A stretch of 56,366 nt of DNA from positions 1-56,366 of the forward strand of contig QFQU01000022.1 of NCBI GenBank assembly GCA_003248965.1. Reading direction: 5' to 3'. The position numbers and the translations under genes were made by a program. Origin of the DNA: Brevundimonas sp. (GTDB lineage: Bacteria > Pseudomonadota > Alphaproteobacteria > Caulobacterales > Caulobacteraceae). The notes under the pieces are model-generated. The model had not been told where the DNA came from, made no database searches, and was given only the letters and a program-made list of their open reading frames with translations. Shown here piece by piece: positions 29,069 to 37,379 of the stretch (positions are counted from its first letter, which is position 1; every line of letters starts with the position of its first letter).

Positions 29069-29569
29069 ATGCTCGTATTTCGTCCTGCGTCTGGTGGGCT
29101 GAAAGGCTTCTTCGCCTTCGCCGCACTTCTGCTTGCGACGCCTCCAGCGCACGCGGAACCGACTGTTGGCGATCTCCGGGAGGCTTCGTTCGAATGTGCG
29201 GCGGGCCATGCAGCGCTGGTCGATATTCGGGCGAGACTGGCGATCACCTACCAGGGCATCGGCGATCAGGCATGCGTCGCCTTCGCCCCAATCAGCAGCC
29301 GGGAGGTTTTCAGCCGACTCGCCTTGGTTCTGATGCCGTTCGACAGTCAGACTCATCTTCAGATTTACGCCAAGCGAACCGATGGCGGCTGGACCGATCT
29401 TACGCCTAGTGTTCCGACGATCATTTACGACCACGCCACCGACCGGCTTCAGATCGCGCCCTTGCGGACGCGAGACCTTCCGACGCTTTTCGTCCTTCGA
29501 AACGGGTCGCAAATCGCTCTGGTGTTCGACCGGGCGCACCTAAGCTACCAGGCTATTCCTCTGAAATAG
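29069..29569 (+). CDS. Secreted hypothetical protein, 166 residues
   Basis: It has a signal peptide (A-H-A before E, about residue 30) and a small globular domain with two cysteines (F-E-C-A-A-G-H and D-Q-A-C-V-A-F) that could form a disulfide. I do not recognise the family. It starts seven bases after the serine hydrolase stop, so the two are probably co-transcribed and both products are exported. Its base composition is clearly less GC-rich than its neighbours, hinting at relaxed constraint or acquisition. Confidence 0.75.
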   Translation: MLVFRPASGGLKGFFAFAALLLATPPAHAEPTVGDLREASFECAAGHAALVDIRARLAITYQGIGDQACVAFAPISSREVFSRLALVLMPFDSQTHLQIYAKRTDGGWTDLTPSVPTIIYDHATDRLQIAPLRTRDLPTLFVLRNGSQIALVFDRAHLSYQAIPLK

Positions 29570-29656
29570 AGGAGAGGGCTGTGACCCAGGGTCGCAAAGC
29601 CGGAACGGGGTCCGGGTTCGGGCACTGTCTTCCCATCAATCCGAAGGGAGACTGTC

Positions 29657-30112
29657 ATGTCCAAGACCCCGCCCCCCCGCGCGCTCGACCGCGACGAAGC
29701 GCTGATGGTGGAGCAGTCCAAGACCCTGAGCGATCACGGCCCTGCCGAACTGCGCGACCTGATCGGGCGGCTGCGCGCGCGGCGCGACCGGGTGCAGCGT
29801 CAGATCCGAACCCGCGTACGCGACGGTCGCGACGGGCCGGATACGGGCGCGCGCGAGAAGAAGGCCCTGCTGACCGAGGCTATCGCCCGCGTGGCCGACG
29901 AAATGGCGGCGCGCAAGGACGGGCGTTCCGCGACCGCCAATTTGCGCAAGGCCGTGGCGCGAAAGGCCGACACCCCGCGCTGGACCGGCCCCGAAGACCG
30001 CACCGCCGACACCGGCCCGGCCGAAACCCCCAACACCAAGATCGCCCCCTCCGGCGCCCTGCACGCCGAAGGCATGCGCGCCGCCATCGCCCGCTCGACC
30101 GGGGCGCGGTGA
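29657..30112 (+). CDS. Hypothetical basic cytoplasmic protein, 151 residues
   Basis: A charged, Arg/Ala-rich protein without signal peptide or membrane segment. The N-terminal half is helical (E-L-R-D-L-I-G-R-L-R-A-R-R-D-R-V-Q-R-Q-I-R) and could form a coiled coil; the C-terminal third is polar and likely disordered. I recognise no family. It has a good ribosome site (AAGGGAG) before the ATG, and its third-position GC is typical of real genes here. It is followed by a perfect palindrome and converges on a DUF4893 gene. Confidence 0.78.
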   Translation: MSKTPPPRALDRDEALMVEQSKTLSDHGPAELRDLIGRLRARRDRVQRQIRTRVRDGRDGPDTGAREKKALLTEAIARVADEMAARKDGRSATANLRKAVARKADTPRWTGPEDRTADTGPAETPNTKIAPSGALHAEGMRAAIARSTGAR

Positions 30113-30136
30113 GGGGCAGCCAAACCCATCCTAACT

Positions 30137-30162
30137 CGTCATTCCGGGGCCCCGGAATGACG
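30137..30162. repeat. Palindromic repeat, family 2 (single copy)
   Basis: A perfect 26-base palindrome, CGTCATTCCGGGG joined directly to its complement, between two convergent genes. A diverged paired form with the same ends is at 42876-43003. As an RNA it would be a strong hairpin on either strand and may act as a bidirectional terminator. Confidence 0.8.
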
Positions 30163-30183
30163 ATCAAATCTATCCAGGGCGAC

Positions 30184-30948
30184 CTACGGAACGATCTCCA
30201 GCAGCTCCAGCTTGGCCTCCTGCTTGGGCCAGGGGATGGTCAGACGCCAGCGGTTCTGGCCGATCCGTTCCAGCACGCCCAGTTGGTCGCGCTCGGGCGT
30301 CTGGCCGTAGCGGGGATATTGGGCCTCGTCCCCCCAGGCCTGGGCGCCGACATAGACCAGACGGCGATCGGTGTCGGGATACAGCAGCCCCTGCGTCCGC
30401 TGCGAGCCGGTGGCCTTGCTCAGGATCAGGTCGCCGCCCGGCGTCAACTCGACCGAACAGGCGAACCACGGATAATCCACATAGGCCAGCCCCGCCCCGT
30501 CGCGACTGCCCATCTTGATCGTGCGGCAGCGATAGGCTCCGGGCGGGGGTTGAAGGCGACCCGCCTGGGCGGCGTTCGGATCCACCAGGACGCCCAGCTT
30601 CTCGACCTTTGCGGCGAACCCCTTGGCGTCGGCTTCGGCCCGCGCCATGCGCCAGGCGTCGTCCAGTCGCCCCAGCGAGGCCGCGTCGTCGCGTTTGGCG
30701 ACCGCGCGCCATTGGTCGGTTCCGCCCTGTTCGCCGGCGGCCGGAGGCGTCGCGCCGGTCGGGTCCGGCTGGGCGGCGGCGTCCGAGGCGGCCTGGGGCG
30801 CGACCTGTTGCGGGACGCCGGGCGCCGGCTTGCTGACGGCGGGGGACATCTCGGCGGGGCTGTTCGGCCGGTTGTCGCCGCAGGCGGCCAGGCCGGCGGC
30901 TGCGGCGGTGGCCAGGGCCAGGGCGGTCAGGACGGATGAGCGGCGCAT
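30184..30948 (-). CDS. DUF4893 lipoprotein (downstream paralogue)
   Basis: A 254-residue lipoprotein with lipobox L-A-A-C (Cys near residue 22) and a Pro/Ala/Gln-rich linker (about 25-75). Its C-terminal domain carries the DUF4893 pattern P-P-G-x-Y-R-C-R-T-[IV]-K-x-G, W-F-A-C, T-G-S-Q-R and G-L-L-Y-P-[DE]-[TN]-D-R. The function of DUF4893 is unknown. The ATG at 30948 has GAGGAG seven bases upstream; a longer frame begins 11 codons earlier. Its neighbour at 31003-31656 is a clear paralogue, so this is a tandem duplication. Confidence 0.88.
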   Translation of the reverse strand: MRRSSVLTALALATAAAAGLAACGDNRPNSPAEMSPAVSKPAPGVPQQVAPQAASDAAAQPDPTGATPPAAGEQGGTDQWRAVAKRDDAASLGRLDDAWRMARAEADAKGFAAKVEKLGVLVDPNAAQAGRLQPPPGAYRCRTIKMGSRDGAGLAYVDYPWFACSVELTPGGDLILSKATGSQRTQGLLYPDTDRRLVYVGAQAWGDEAQYPRYGQTPERDQLGVLERIGQNRWRLTIPWPKQEAKLELLEIVP

Positions 30949-31002
30949 CGGGGTCTCCTCGCACAGGGTGAGCAAGGACAACGGCCCAGACGCCCCAACG
31001 GT

Positions 31003-31656
31003 TCAGCTCCGTCTGGCGGGAACCAGTTCGATCAGGTCCAGGTTGGACTCATAGGCCGGCCATGGCGCCACCAGCCGCCAGCGCGCCTCGCCGATCCGCT
31101 CCAGAACGCCCACCAAGTCGCGCTCCGCATTGCGACCATAGGCGCCGGCCGTCGGCTCCTGCGCCAGGGCCAGGGAGCCCAGCATCACCATGTGCCGGTC
31201 GTTTTCGGGATACAGCAGGCCCGACGGCCGCTGCGACCCCGTCAGCTTGGTGAAGCGCAGCCCCTGCGGCGTCTGTTCGATGCGACAGGCGAACCAGCCA
31301 TAGACGACATAGCCCAGCCCGTCCTCGCCGCCCTGCGAACCCAGCTTGACCGTGCGACAGCGATAGTCGCCGGGGGGCGGCGTCACGCCGGGCCGGTCGG
31401 CGTCTGGCCGGATCAGGTCGCCCAGACTGTTCAGATCGCCCGATCCCTTCTGACGGCGCGCCTGCTGCAGGGCCAGGTCCCAGGCGGCCTGACGGCGCTG
31501 ATAGCGGTCGCGGTCGGTGCTGGAGATCACGCCGCGCCAGTCCATCAGAACGGCCGCGCCCGGCGCCGGCGGCGGGGCGGGCGGGGGCGGCGTCGTCGCA
31601 CAGGCGGCTGCGGCGCTAAGCGCGGCGAACGAGGCGAGGCGAACGAACAGACGCAT
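31003..31656 (-). CDS. DUF4893 lipoprotein (upstream paralogue)
   Basis: A 217-residue lipoprotein with lipobox A-A-A-C (Cys19), a short Pro-rich linker and a DUF4893 domain. It shares P-P-G-D-Y-R-C-R-T-V-K-L-G, G-W-F-A-C, T-G-S-Q-R-P-S-G-L-L-Y-P and E-R-D-L-V-G-V-L-E-R-I-G with the downstream copy. Two conserved cysteines (Y-R-C and F-A-C) in both could form a disulfide. The function is unknown; the two genes are probably co-transcribed (54 bases apart). The ribosome site AAGGGA lies about six bases before the ATG. Confidence 0.88.
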   Translation of the reverse strand: MRLFVRLASFAALSAAAACATTPPPPAPPPAPGAAVLMDWRGVISSTDRDRYQRRQAAWDLALQQARRQKGSGDLNSLGDLIRPDADRPGVTPPPGDYRCRTVKLGSQGGEDGLGYVVYGWFACRIEQTPQGLRFTKLTGSQRPSGLLYPENDRHMVMLGSLALAQEPTAGAYGRNAERDLVGVLERIGEARWRLVAPWPAYESNLDLIELVPARRS

Positions 31657-31740
31657 GGGCTTCCCTTGGGCGGTCCTTAGGCCCGGCCACCCTTAGAGCA
31701 TGATCGTTTGGCGCGAAACCGCCGCCGAGGCCGTCCAGCG

Positions 31741-33003
31741 TCACGCCGCCGATGTCGCGGACGCCGCCGCAGGCGTGGATCGCAGGGCGCCGTTCAGCGC
31801 CGTCGCCAGGGCCGGCAGGTCCAGCGGCTTGGTCAGATAGGCGTCGAACCCGGCCGCCCGCCCCTTGCGAATGTCGGACGGCGAAGCGGCGGCGGTCAGG
31901 GCCAGAACCGGAATCCCGCACGTCGCCGGGTCCAGTCCCAGATGCGTCTTCACCTCATAGCCGTCCATGCCCGGCAAGCCGATGTCCAGAAGCACGAGGT
32001 CGGGACGCAACGACCGCGCCAGATCCAGACCTTCGGGGCCGGACGTCGCCGAATAGAGCGTCAGGCCCAGTCCGTCCGCCACCTGCCGCAACAGGGCGAT
32101 GTTGGCCAGACTGTCCTCGATATAAAGCACCACCGCGCCTTGGCGCCCCTCGACCGGCGCGGCGCCCGCGGCCGGCAGGCTCAGGGCGAAGATCGCCTCG
32201 CCTTCCGCGCCGATCGCGGCCGCGATCCCGCCGCCCATGCGTTCGGCCAGCTGTCTGGCCGTCGTCACGCCCAGCGGACAGGCCAGCCGATCCACCGGAT
32301 CGTCGAGGGCGCAGTCGGGGTCGAAGACGGTCGTCACCACCCGGTCGTCGATCCGCTCAAGCTCCAGCCTCACCGTCCCGCCCGCTGGCGTGTGGCGGAT
32401 GGCGTTCAGCATCAGCCGCCGCAGGATGTGCCGCACCCGCGCCGGGTCGCCCACCACACCCAGGCCGGAGGTCGGCGGCGGACAGGCCAGGACGACCCCG
32501 GCCGCCCGCGCCTGCGGCTCCAGCCCGTCGCAGACCTGTCGCAGGGCCAGCCGCATGTCGACGCGCTGCGCCGACAGCATGCACACGGCCTCGTGAGCCG
32601 CGATGACATCGTCCGCCTCCTCGACCAACGCCCACAACACCCCGCCGGCGGCCTCGATCTGGCGCAGGGCCTCGGACTGGCGATGGGTGAGGGGATCGGC
32701 GTCGGGATTGGCCTGCAGCCACTGGCTGAAGCCCATGACGGTGGTCAGCGGCGTGCGCAGTTCGCGCCCTATGGCGCGCAGCAGTTCCGTTTTCGCGCGA
32801 TTGTCCTCGGCCAGACGGCGGCTGTCGGCGTCGGCGACGGACAAGGCCCGGCGCAGTGCGGCCGTCCGCTCGGCGACCTGGCGTTCCAGCCCGGCGTTGC
32901 GCCGGTGCAGGCCCGCCGCGATTCGGCGGGTCCGAAGCCACATCCAGATCCCTGCGGCGGCTCCGGTCAGCGCCAGAGCCAAGACGAGCAAGACGATATC
33001 CAT
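31741..33003 (-). CDS. Degenerate histidine kinase with intact receiver domain
   Basis: A 420-residue protein with one N-terminal membrane helix (about 3-22), a coiled coil (30-70), HisKA-like and HATPase-like domains, then a receiver. The H-box reads I-G-R-E-L-R-T-P-L-T, with Arg80 where the phospho-acceptor histidine should be. The N-box survives (L-M-L-N-A-I-R-H-T-P) but the G1 box D-x-G-x-G has become D-P-D-C-A. The receiver (about 300-410) is complete, with Asp340 in L-L-D-I-G-L-P-G-M-D-G plus the acidic pair I-E-D, a switch Thr and a Lys. It therefore probably cannot autophosphorylate but can accept or return phosphate, like a DivL-type pseudokinase or a phosphate sink. The ATG at 33003 has GGGAGG five bases upstream. 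Confidence 0.9.
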   Translation of the reverse strand: MDIVLLVLALALTGAAAGIWMWLRTRRIAAGLHRRNAGLERQVAERTAALRRALSVADADSRRLAEDNRAKTELLRAIGRELRTPLTTVMGFSQWLQANPDADPLTHRQSEALRQIEAAGGVLWALVEEADDVIAAHEAVCMLSAQRVDMRLALRQVCDGLEPQARAAGVVLACPPPTSGLGVVGDPARVRHILRRLMLNAIRHTPAGGTVRLELERIDDRVVTTVFDPDCALDDPVDRLACPLGVTTARQLAERMGGGIAAAIGAEGEAIFALSLPAAGAAPVEGRQGAVVLYIEDSLANIALLRQVADGLGLTLYSATSGPEGLDLARSLRPDLVLLDIGLPGMDGYEVKTHLGLDPATCGIPVLALTAAASPSDIRKGRAAGFDAYLTKPLDLPALATALNGALRSTPAAASATSAA

Positions 33004-33074
33004 GACGCCCTCCCACGCGAGCAGAATTGCTCGCAAGGGTTGCGTTCCGGTAAATACGCCCGCTTAAGTTATTC

Positions 33075-33995
33075 TCAGTCCTCGCCGGTCGCGGGTTCGG
33101 CCTTGCGGCGCGGCGCGCGACGACGTGGGGCGGCCTCGCCCTCGGGCTCGGCCGCCGCAGCAGGGGTGGTTGGCCGGGTCAGAAAACCGGGCAGGGCCGC
33201 AGGCGCTTCATCCTCAGCGGTGGCGGCGGCGGCCGGACGACGGGTGCGGCGGGCCGGGCGTTCGACCGCGGCCTGATCCTGGACGGCGGGCGTCTCGACC
33301 GGCGTTTCGGCAGGCGCGGCCTCGACCTGATCAGCGTCGGCCTGCGCGGCTTCGCCCGAGAAGGTTTCACCTTCCTGATTCTCGAAGCGGCGGTTGCGTT
33401 CCTCGCGGCGACGCTCCCAGCGTTCGCGACGGCTTTCGCGGCGACCGCCGCCCTCGCCCTCGGCGCGGGTCTCGCCGTCCTCGCGCGGCTCGCGGGGTTC
33501 ACGCGGCTCGCGGTTCTGGTCGCGATCCCGATCCCGGTCGCGGTTGAAGTCGCGGTCCCGGTCGCGGTTCTGATTCTGCTCGGCGCGCTCGGCGGCTTCC
33601 TGGGCCTGGCGCTCGGCCGCCTGCTGGGCGGCGACGAAGGCGGCGGCCTGAGCGCCCGATTCGTCCTCGAAATCGATGTCGAAGCCCTGGTTCGACTGTT
33701 CGCGCGCGGCGATGTCCGAGAAGGACCGCTGCGGCTGAAGCGCCCTGAGGACGCGGTAATAGTGTTCGGCGTGCTGCTGATAGTTCTCGGCCAGAACCCG
33801 GTCGCCGCTGGACGCCGCGTCGCGGGCCAGTTGCTGATACCGTTCATAGACGGTCTGGGCGTTGCCCCGGACCTTGATGTTCTCGGGACCTTGCGAATCC
33901 CACGAACGATTCGGATTGGCGCTGTTGGCGTTGTTCGCCCCCGCCTTGTTCCGATTGCGTCCGCGTTGACGCTTCATGCCCTTGAAATCTCTCAT
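33075..33995 (-). CDS. DUF4167 protein, N-terminal domain plus long disordered tail
   Basis: A 306-residue protein. Residues 1-90 form the DUF4167 domain (N-R-S-W-D-S-Q-G-P, I-K-V-R-G-N-A-Q-T-V-Y-E-R-Y, Y-Q-Q-H-A-E-H-Y-Y-R-V-L), common in alphaproteobacteria and of unknown role. The rest is a highly charged R/E/D/N tail with R-D-R-D-type repeats (about 150-215), followed by Ala/Pro/Glu-rich sequence ending in basic R-R-R-A-P-R-R-K. Such composition suggests RNA or ribosome association, but that is inference. The ATG at 33995 or the ATG at 33977 could be the start; I keep the longer form because M-R-D-F-K-G precedes the basic segment as in relatives. Confidence 0.88.
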   Translation of the reverse strand: MRDFKGMKRQRGRNRNKAGANNANSANPNRSWDSQGPENIKVRGNAQTVYERYQQLARDAASSGDRVLAENYQQHAEHYYRVLRALQPQRSFSDIAAREQSNQGFDIDFEDESGAQAAAFVAAQQAAERQAQEAAERAEQNQNRDRDRDFNRDRDRDRDQNREPREPREPREDGETRAEGEGGGRRESRRERWERRREERNRRFENQEGETFSGEAAQADADQVEAAPAETPVETPAVQDQAAVERPARRTRRPAAAATAEDEAPAALPGFLTRPTTPAAAAEPEGEAAPRRRAPRRKAEPATGED

Positions 33996-34352
33996 GCCCG
34001 CTACCGTGTGCAGGGGCGGAGCCGACGCCTGAAAGGCCGGGTCCGTCCGTTTCGTGGTTCCGTCTCGCTCGGGGCCGATCCCCGATTGTCGATCTGTCGG
34101 AATGCCTTGCCGCCCGCATGGTGCGCCGGCCCTTTCGGACCGACCGTCATGGCCGGCTCAAGCCGCGAACAGCCGGACGTTCATCCGGAAGGCTGCGTCG
34201 TGAGTGGGAGACGAGGATGACTTAGCCTGTGCGACGCGCCTTTCCAAGCGATATTCGTCAAGGTGTCGCGGCCCGGACATCGCCCGGCGCTTTGCCGATG
34301 CGCGCCGCATGGGCTAGGCATGGGCTTTGAGACGGCTACGAGGCTTTATTTC
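33996..34352. other. Intergenic region between DUF4167 and sqdB-like genes
   Basis: A 357-base divergent gap with no supportable gene. It holds a small hairpin CCGGCT/AGCCGG enclosing CAAGCCGCGAAC (about 34151-34174), which resembles part of the leader motif but lacks the GAT-AGG half. Promoters for both flanking genes must lie here; I cannot place them with confidence. Confidence 0.5.
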
Positions 34353-35582
34353 ATGCGCGTTCTGGTTCTGGGCGGCGACGGTTTCTGCGGCTGGCCCACG
34401 GCGCTGCACCTGTCGGCCGGCGGCTGGGATGTGACCATCGTCGACAACCTGAGCCGTCGAAACATCGACAACGAGCTGGAGGTCCAGTCCCTGACGCCCA
34501 TCCGCACCATGGGCGAGCGAATCAAGGCGTGGAAGGACGTCTCGGGCCGCGACATCGGCTTCGTCAACATGACGGTGGGCAAGGAGTTCGACCGGCTGGT
34601 CGCCCTGATCCGCGACCTGAAGCCCGACAGCGTGGTCCATTTCGCCGAACAGCGGGCGGCCCCCTATTCGATGAAGTCGGCGCGGCACAAGCTCTACACC
34701 GTCGACAACAACATCAACGCCACCAACCACCTGTTGGCCGCCATCGTCGAGAGCGGGCGCGACGTCCATCTGGCGCACCTGGGGACCATGGGGGTCTATG
34801 GCTACGGCACCGCCGGCCTGCGCATCCCCGAGGGCTATCTGAAGGTGACGGTCGATACGGACAACGGTCCGACCGAACAGGAAATCCTGTTCCCGCCCAA
34901 TCCGGGCAGCATCTATCACATGACCAAGACCCAGGACGCCCTGCTGTTCCAGTTCTACGCCAAGAACGACGGGCTGCGCATAACCGACCTGCATCAGGGC
35001 ATCGTCTGGGGCTGCCAGACCCAGGAGACCCGCAAGGACGAGCGACTGATCAACCGTTTCGACTATGACGGCGATTACGGCACGGTGCTGAACCGTTTCC
35101 TGATGCAGGCGGCGGTCGGCTATCCGCTGACGGTGCATGGATCGGGCGGCCAGACGCGGGCCTTCATCCATATCCAGGACACGGTGCGTTGCGTCGAACT
35201 GGCGCTGAACAACCCGCCGCGCCGGGGCGAGCGGGTAAAAATCCTGAACCAGATGACCGAGAGCCGCCGGGTGCGCGATCTGGCCCGGATGGTCGCCGAC
35301 ATGACGGGCGCCCCGGTTCATAACGTCCCCAACCCCCGACAGGAAGCCGACGAGAACGACCTGGTCGTCGCCAACGACCAGTTCAAGGAGTTGGGGCTGA
35401 AGCCGATCACCCTGGCCGAGGGACTGATGCGTGACGTGACCGAGATCGCCCGTCGTTACGCCGACCGGGCCGATCTGACACGCGTCCCTTGCGTCTCCGC
35501 CTGGAACCAACGTCGGGCCGAAGCGCTGGAAAACCAAGCGTGGCCGTTCGATGCGCCCCCCGCGCAGCACCGCACCGCCTGA
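34353..35582 (+). CDS. sqdB: UDP-sulfoquinovose synthase homologue (SqdB/SQD1)
   Basis: A 409-residue extended short-chain dehydrogenase very like SQD1. It has G-G-D-G-F-C-G-W (NAD-binding loop, residues 7-14), Thr145 in L-G-T-M-G-V-Y-G, catalytic Y-H-M-T-K at 188-192, and the SQD1-specific run with L-N-R-F-x2-Q-A-A-V-G-x-P-L-T-V and G-G-Q-T-R followed by N-P-R-x-E-A-[DE]. The enzyme makes UDP-sulfoquinovose from UDP-glucose and sulfite, the head-group donor for sulfoquinovosyl diacylglycerol, a lipid reported from Brevundimonas and Caulobacter relatives. The partner glycosyltransferase is not in this window. The ATG at 34353 starts the Rossmann strand directly. A second SDR follows after 23 bases. 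Confidence 0.9.
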   Translation: MRVLVLGGDGFCGWPTALHLSAGGWDVTIVDNLSRRNIDNELEVQSLTPIRTMGERIKAWKDVSGRDIGFVNMTVGKEFDRLVALIRDLKPDSVVHFAEQRAAPYSMKSARHKLYTVDNNINATNHLLAAIVESGRDVHLAHLGTMGVYGYGTAGLRIPEGYLKVTVDTDNGPTEQEILFPPNPGSIYHMTKTQDALLFQFYAKNDGLRITDLHQGIVWGCQTQETRKDERLINRFDYDGDYGTVLNRFLMQAAVGYPLTVHGSGGQTRAFIHIQDTVRCVELALNNPPRRGERVKILNQMTESRRVRDLARMVADMTGAPVHNVPNPRQEADENDLVVANDQFKELGLKPITLAEGLMRDVTEIARRYADRADLTRVPCVSAWNQRRAEALENQAWPFDAPPAQHRTA

Positions 35583-35605
35583 CCGCCGAAAGACCGACCG
35601 CCGCC

Positions 35606-36499
35606 ATGCCGAGCCCCGCCCCCGCCCCGTCCCTGTTGGTCTTCGGCGGCGGCTATGTCGGCCGCGCCGCCGCCCTGGAGGCGATCCGACGCGGCGGCCG
35701 GGCCTGGGCCACCTCGCGCGACGCCGACCGCCGTCAGGCCCTGGCGGCCGAGGGGATCGCCGCCCTGGACCCCGCCGATCACGCCGCGCTGAAGGCGGCG
35801 CTGGAGCAGGCCACGGCGATTCTGGTCACGGCGGCGCCGGACGGTCAGGGCTGTCCGGGTCTTCGGGCGCTGGCGCCCCTGGCCTCTAACGCCTGGCCCG
35901 ACTGGATCGGCTATCTGTCCTCCACCGCCGTCTATGGCGACCGGGCGGGCGGCTGGGTGTTCGAGGACGGCCCGCTGAACGCCGCCGCCCTGGAAGGCGC
36001 CCGCCGCGTGCGGGCCGAGCGCGACTGGCTGGACGGGGCGCGCGGCATGGGGCTGACGATGCAGATCTTCCGCCTGCCTGGCTTCTACGGACCGGGACGC
36101 AGCGTGGTCGATCGGTTGCGCGACGGCAGCGCCCGTCTGGTGAGGAAACCCGGCCAGGTCTTCAACCGAATCCATGTCGACGACATCGTCTCGGGCCTGT
36201 TCGCCTCGATGGCGCGGCCACGTCCGGGCGCAGCCTACAATCTGACCGACGACGAACCCTCGCCCGCCGATGTGGTGATGGAATGGGCGGCCGAACGGAT
36301 GGGCCTGCCCCGCCCGCCCGAGGTCCAGTTGGACGATCCCTCGGTCAGCGACGCCATGCGCCGCTTCTACCTGGACTCAAAGCGCGTCTCGAACGCCCTG
36401 GCCAAGGCCGAACTGGGCTGGCGCCCGCGCTACCCGACCTGGCGCGAAGGCCTGGCGGCGCTGCTCGACGCCCCGCCGCCGCTGCGGCTGGCGAGTTGA
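35606..36499 (+). CDS. SDR-family NAD(P)-dependent oxidoreductase (YeeZ-like)
   Basis: A 297-residue Rossmann-fold protein with G-G-G-Y-V-G near the start (residues 14-19), Y-L-S-S-T-A-V-Y-G-D (about 107-116), and R-L-P-G-F-Y-G-P-G-R then N-R-I-H-V-D-D-I, a pattern typical of YeeZ-like extended SDRs. The usual catalytic Y-x3-K is not obvious: after V-Y-G the chain reads R-R-V-R-A-E-R where Y-G-x-x-K is common, so activity is uncertain. It starts 23 bases after the sqdB-like gene and is likely in the same operon. The ribosome site is weak, suggesting coupling. The substrate is unknown. Confidence 0.85.
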   Translation: MPSPAPAPSLLVFGGGYVGRAAALEAIRRGGRAWATSRDADRRQALAAEGIAALDPADHAALKAALEQATAILVTAAPDGQGCPGLRALAPLASNAWPDWIGYLSSTAVYGDRAGGWVFEDGPLNAAALEGARRVRAERDWLDGARGMGLTMQIFRLPGFYGPGRSVVDRLRDGSARLVRKPGQVFNRIHVDDIVSGLFASMARPRPGAAYNLTDDEPSPADVVMEWAAERMGLPRPPEVQLDDPSVSDAMRRFYLDSKRVSNALAKAELGWRPRYPTWREGLAALLDAPPPLRLAS

Positions 36500-36509
36500 C
36501 CCAAGCCCC

Positions 36510-36618
36510 CGTCATCCTCGGACTCGACCCGAGGATCAGATGATCCGCCGCGCGTGCGACAGGATCGACGCACAACCCGATCCGCGCCCGGTCCTCGGGT
36601 CGAGCCCGAGGATGACGG
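36510..36618. repeat. Paired palindromic element, family 1
   Basis: Two copies of the CGTCATCCTCGG...CCGAGGAT palindrome facing each other across about 50 bases, making a 109-base element with inverted ends (CGTCATCCTCGG and CCGAGGATGACG). It fills the gap between the convergent SDR and eipA genes. The architecture resembles paired REP/BIME elements. Confidence 0.8.
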
Positions 36619-36631
36619 ACAGCGTGTGGAC

Positions 36632-37240
36632 CTAGAACGGCAGCAGATTCCGCTGACGGCTATAGCTCATGGTGCCGACGTTGGCGCCCAGGCGCAGGCC
36701 GACGCCGGTGCGGATGGGCGCCAGGACGATGCCGTCCGCGCGCTGATAGTTCACGCCCAGGCCGGCGACCAGATAGGCCGAACCCTCCACCCCCGGATAG
36801 CGGCGATAGATCATGTCGGGGTGATACAGGCCATAGACCAGGGTGAAGACCCGGCTGGCGTTGCCGCCCCAGTCCCAGCCGATCGAGGCCCCCTGCCAGA
36901 ACACCTCCTGCGAAGCCGACAGGTCCTTCATATGCAGGGCGCCGCGGCCATAGCGGGCGCCCACGACGAAGGAGCCCGCCCCTTCCTCGCCCGCGATATA
37001 GGCGGTCGGCCGGTCGCCCTGATCGGCGAAGACCCGTTCGATGGCGCCGCCCACGACCTCGGCGGCGATGCCCAGCTCCTTGGACCCGGCCGCGACCAGT
37101 TCGTCGAACGTATAGGCCTGGGCCGTCTGGTCCGACGCGATCGGATAGTTGGGATTGGCCGGCGCCGTGGCGCAGCCGCCCAGCGACGACGCCCCTGCGG
37201 CGGTGGCGAGGCCAGAAAGAATTAGTTGGCGACGATGCAT
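36632..37240 (-). CDS. eipA: EipA-family envelope integrity lipoprotein (DUF1134)
   Basis: A 202-residue lipoprotein (lipobox L-G-G-C, Cys near residue 20). Its DUF1134 domain shows W-Q-G-A-S-I-G-W-D-W-G-G-N-A-S-R, L-V-Y-x-L-Y, G-x-V/E-G-S-A-Y-L-V-A-G-L-G and P-I-R-T-G-V-G-L-R-L-G-A-N-V-G. EipA was characterised in Brucella as a periplasmic protein needed for envelope integrity and virulence and under CtrA control. A lipobox on this homologue suggests membrane attachment. A near-CtrA box lies about 100 bases upstream. The ATG at 37240 has GGAG eight bases upstream; the frame extends further but without a signal peptide. Confidence 0.87.
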   Translation of the reverse strand: MHRRQLILSGLATAAGASSLGGCATAPANPNYPIASDQTAQAYTFDELVAAGSKELGIAAEVVGGAIERVFADQGDRPTAYIAGEEGAGSFVVGARYGRGALHMKDLSASQEVFWQGASIGWDWGGNASRVFTLVYGLYHPDMIYRRYPGVEGSAYLVAGLGVNYQRADGIVLAPIRTGVGLRLGANVGTMSYSRQRNLLPF

Positions 37241-37336
37241 GGGGACGCTCCGAAAGGCGGCGAGAGGACGGCCGGCTGACGCGCCGGTCTTGCTCACACC
37301 GTCCCCGACCTTTGCGGCAGCCTTGCGGCTTCAAGG

Positions 37337-37351
37337 TTAACAGAGACTTAC
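37337..37351 (-). promoter_or_regulatory. Near-canonical CtrA box upstream of eipA
   Basis: TTAA (37337-37340), seven bases, then TTAC (37348-37351): one mismatch from TTAA-N7-TTAA, about 97 bases upstream of the eipA ATG. CtrA control of eipA in Brucella makes this position credible. The next gene upstream ends at 37380 on the same strand, so this is the only promoter region for eipA. Confidence 0.45.
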
Positions 37352-37379
37352 GCTAATAAAGCAACGCTCACAGGGAGGC

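Noticed and set aside
31691..31720. TAGAGCATGATCG-like sequence in a gap, reminiscent of short alphaproteobacterial intergenic repeats
   Set aside because: Only one copy is in this window, so repeat status cannot be supported here.
34151..34174. A hairpin with CAAGCCGCGAAC as another leader motif copy
   Set aside because: It lacks the GAT-AGG half and the tandem GA pairs and is about 180 bases from the next gene start.
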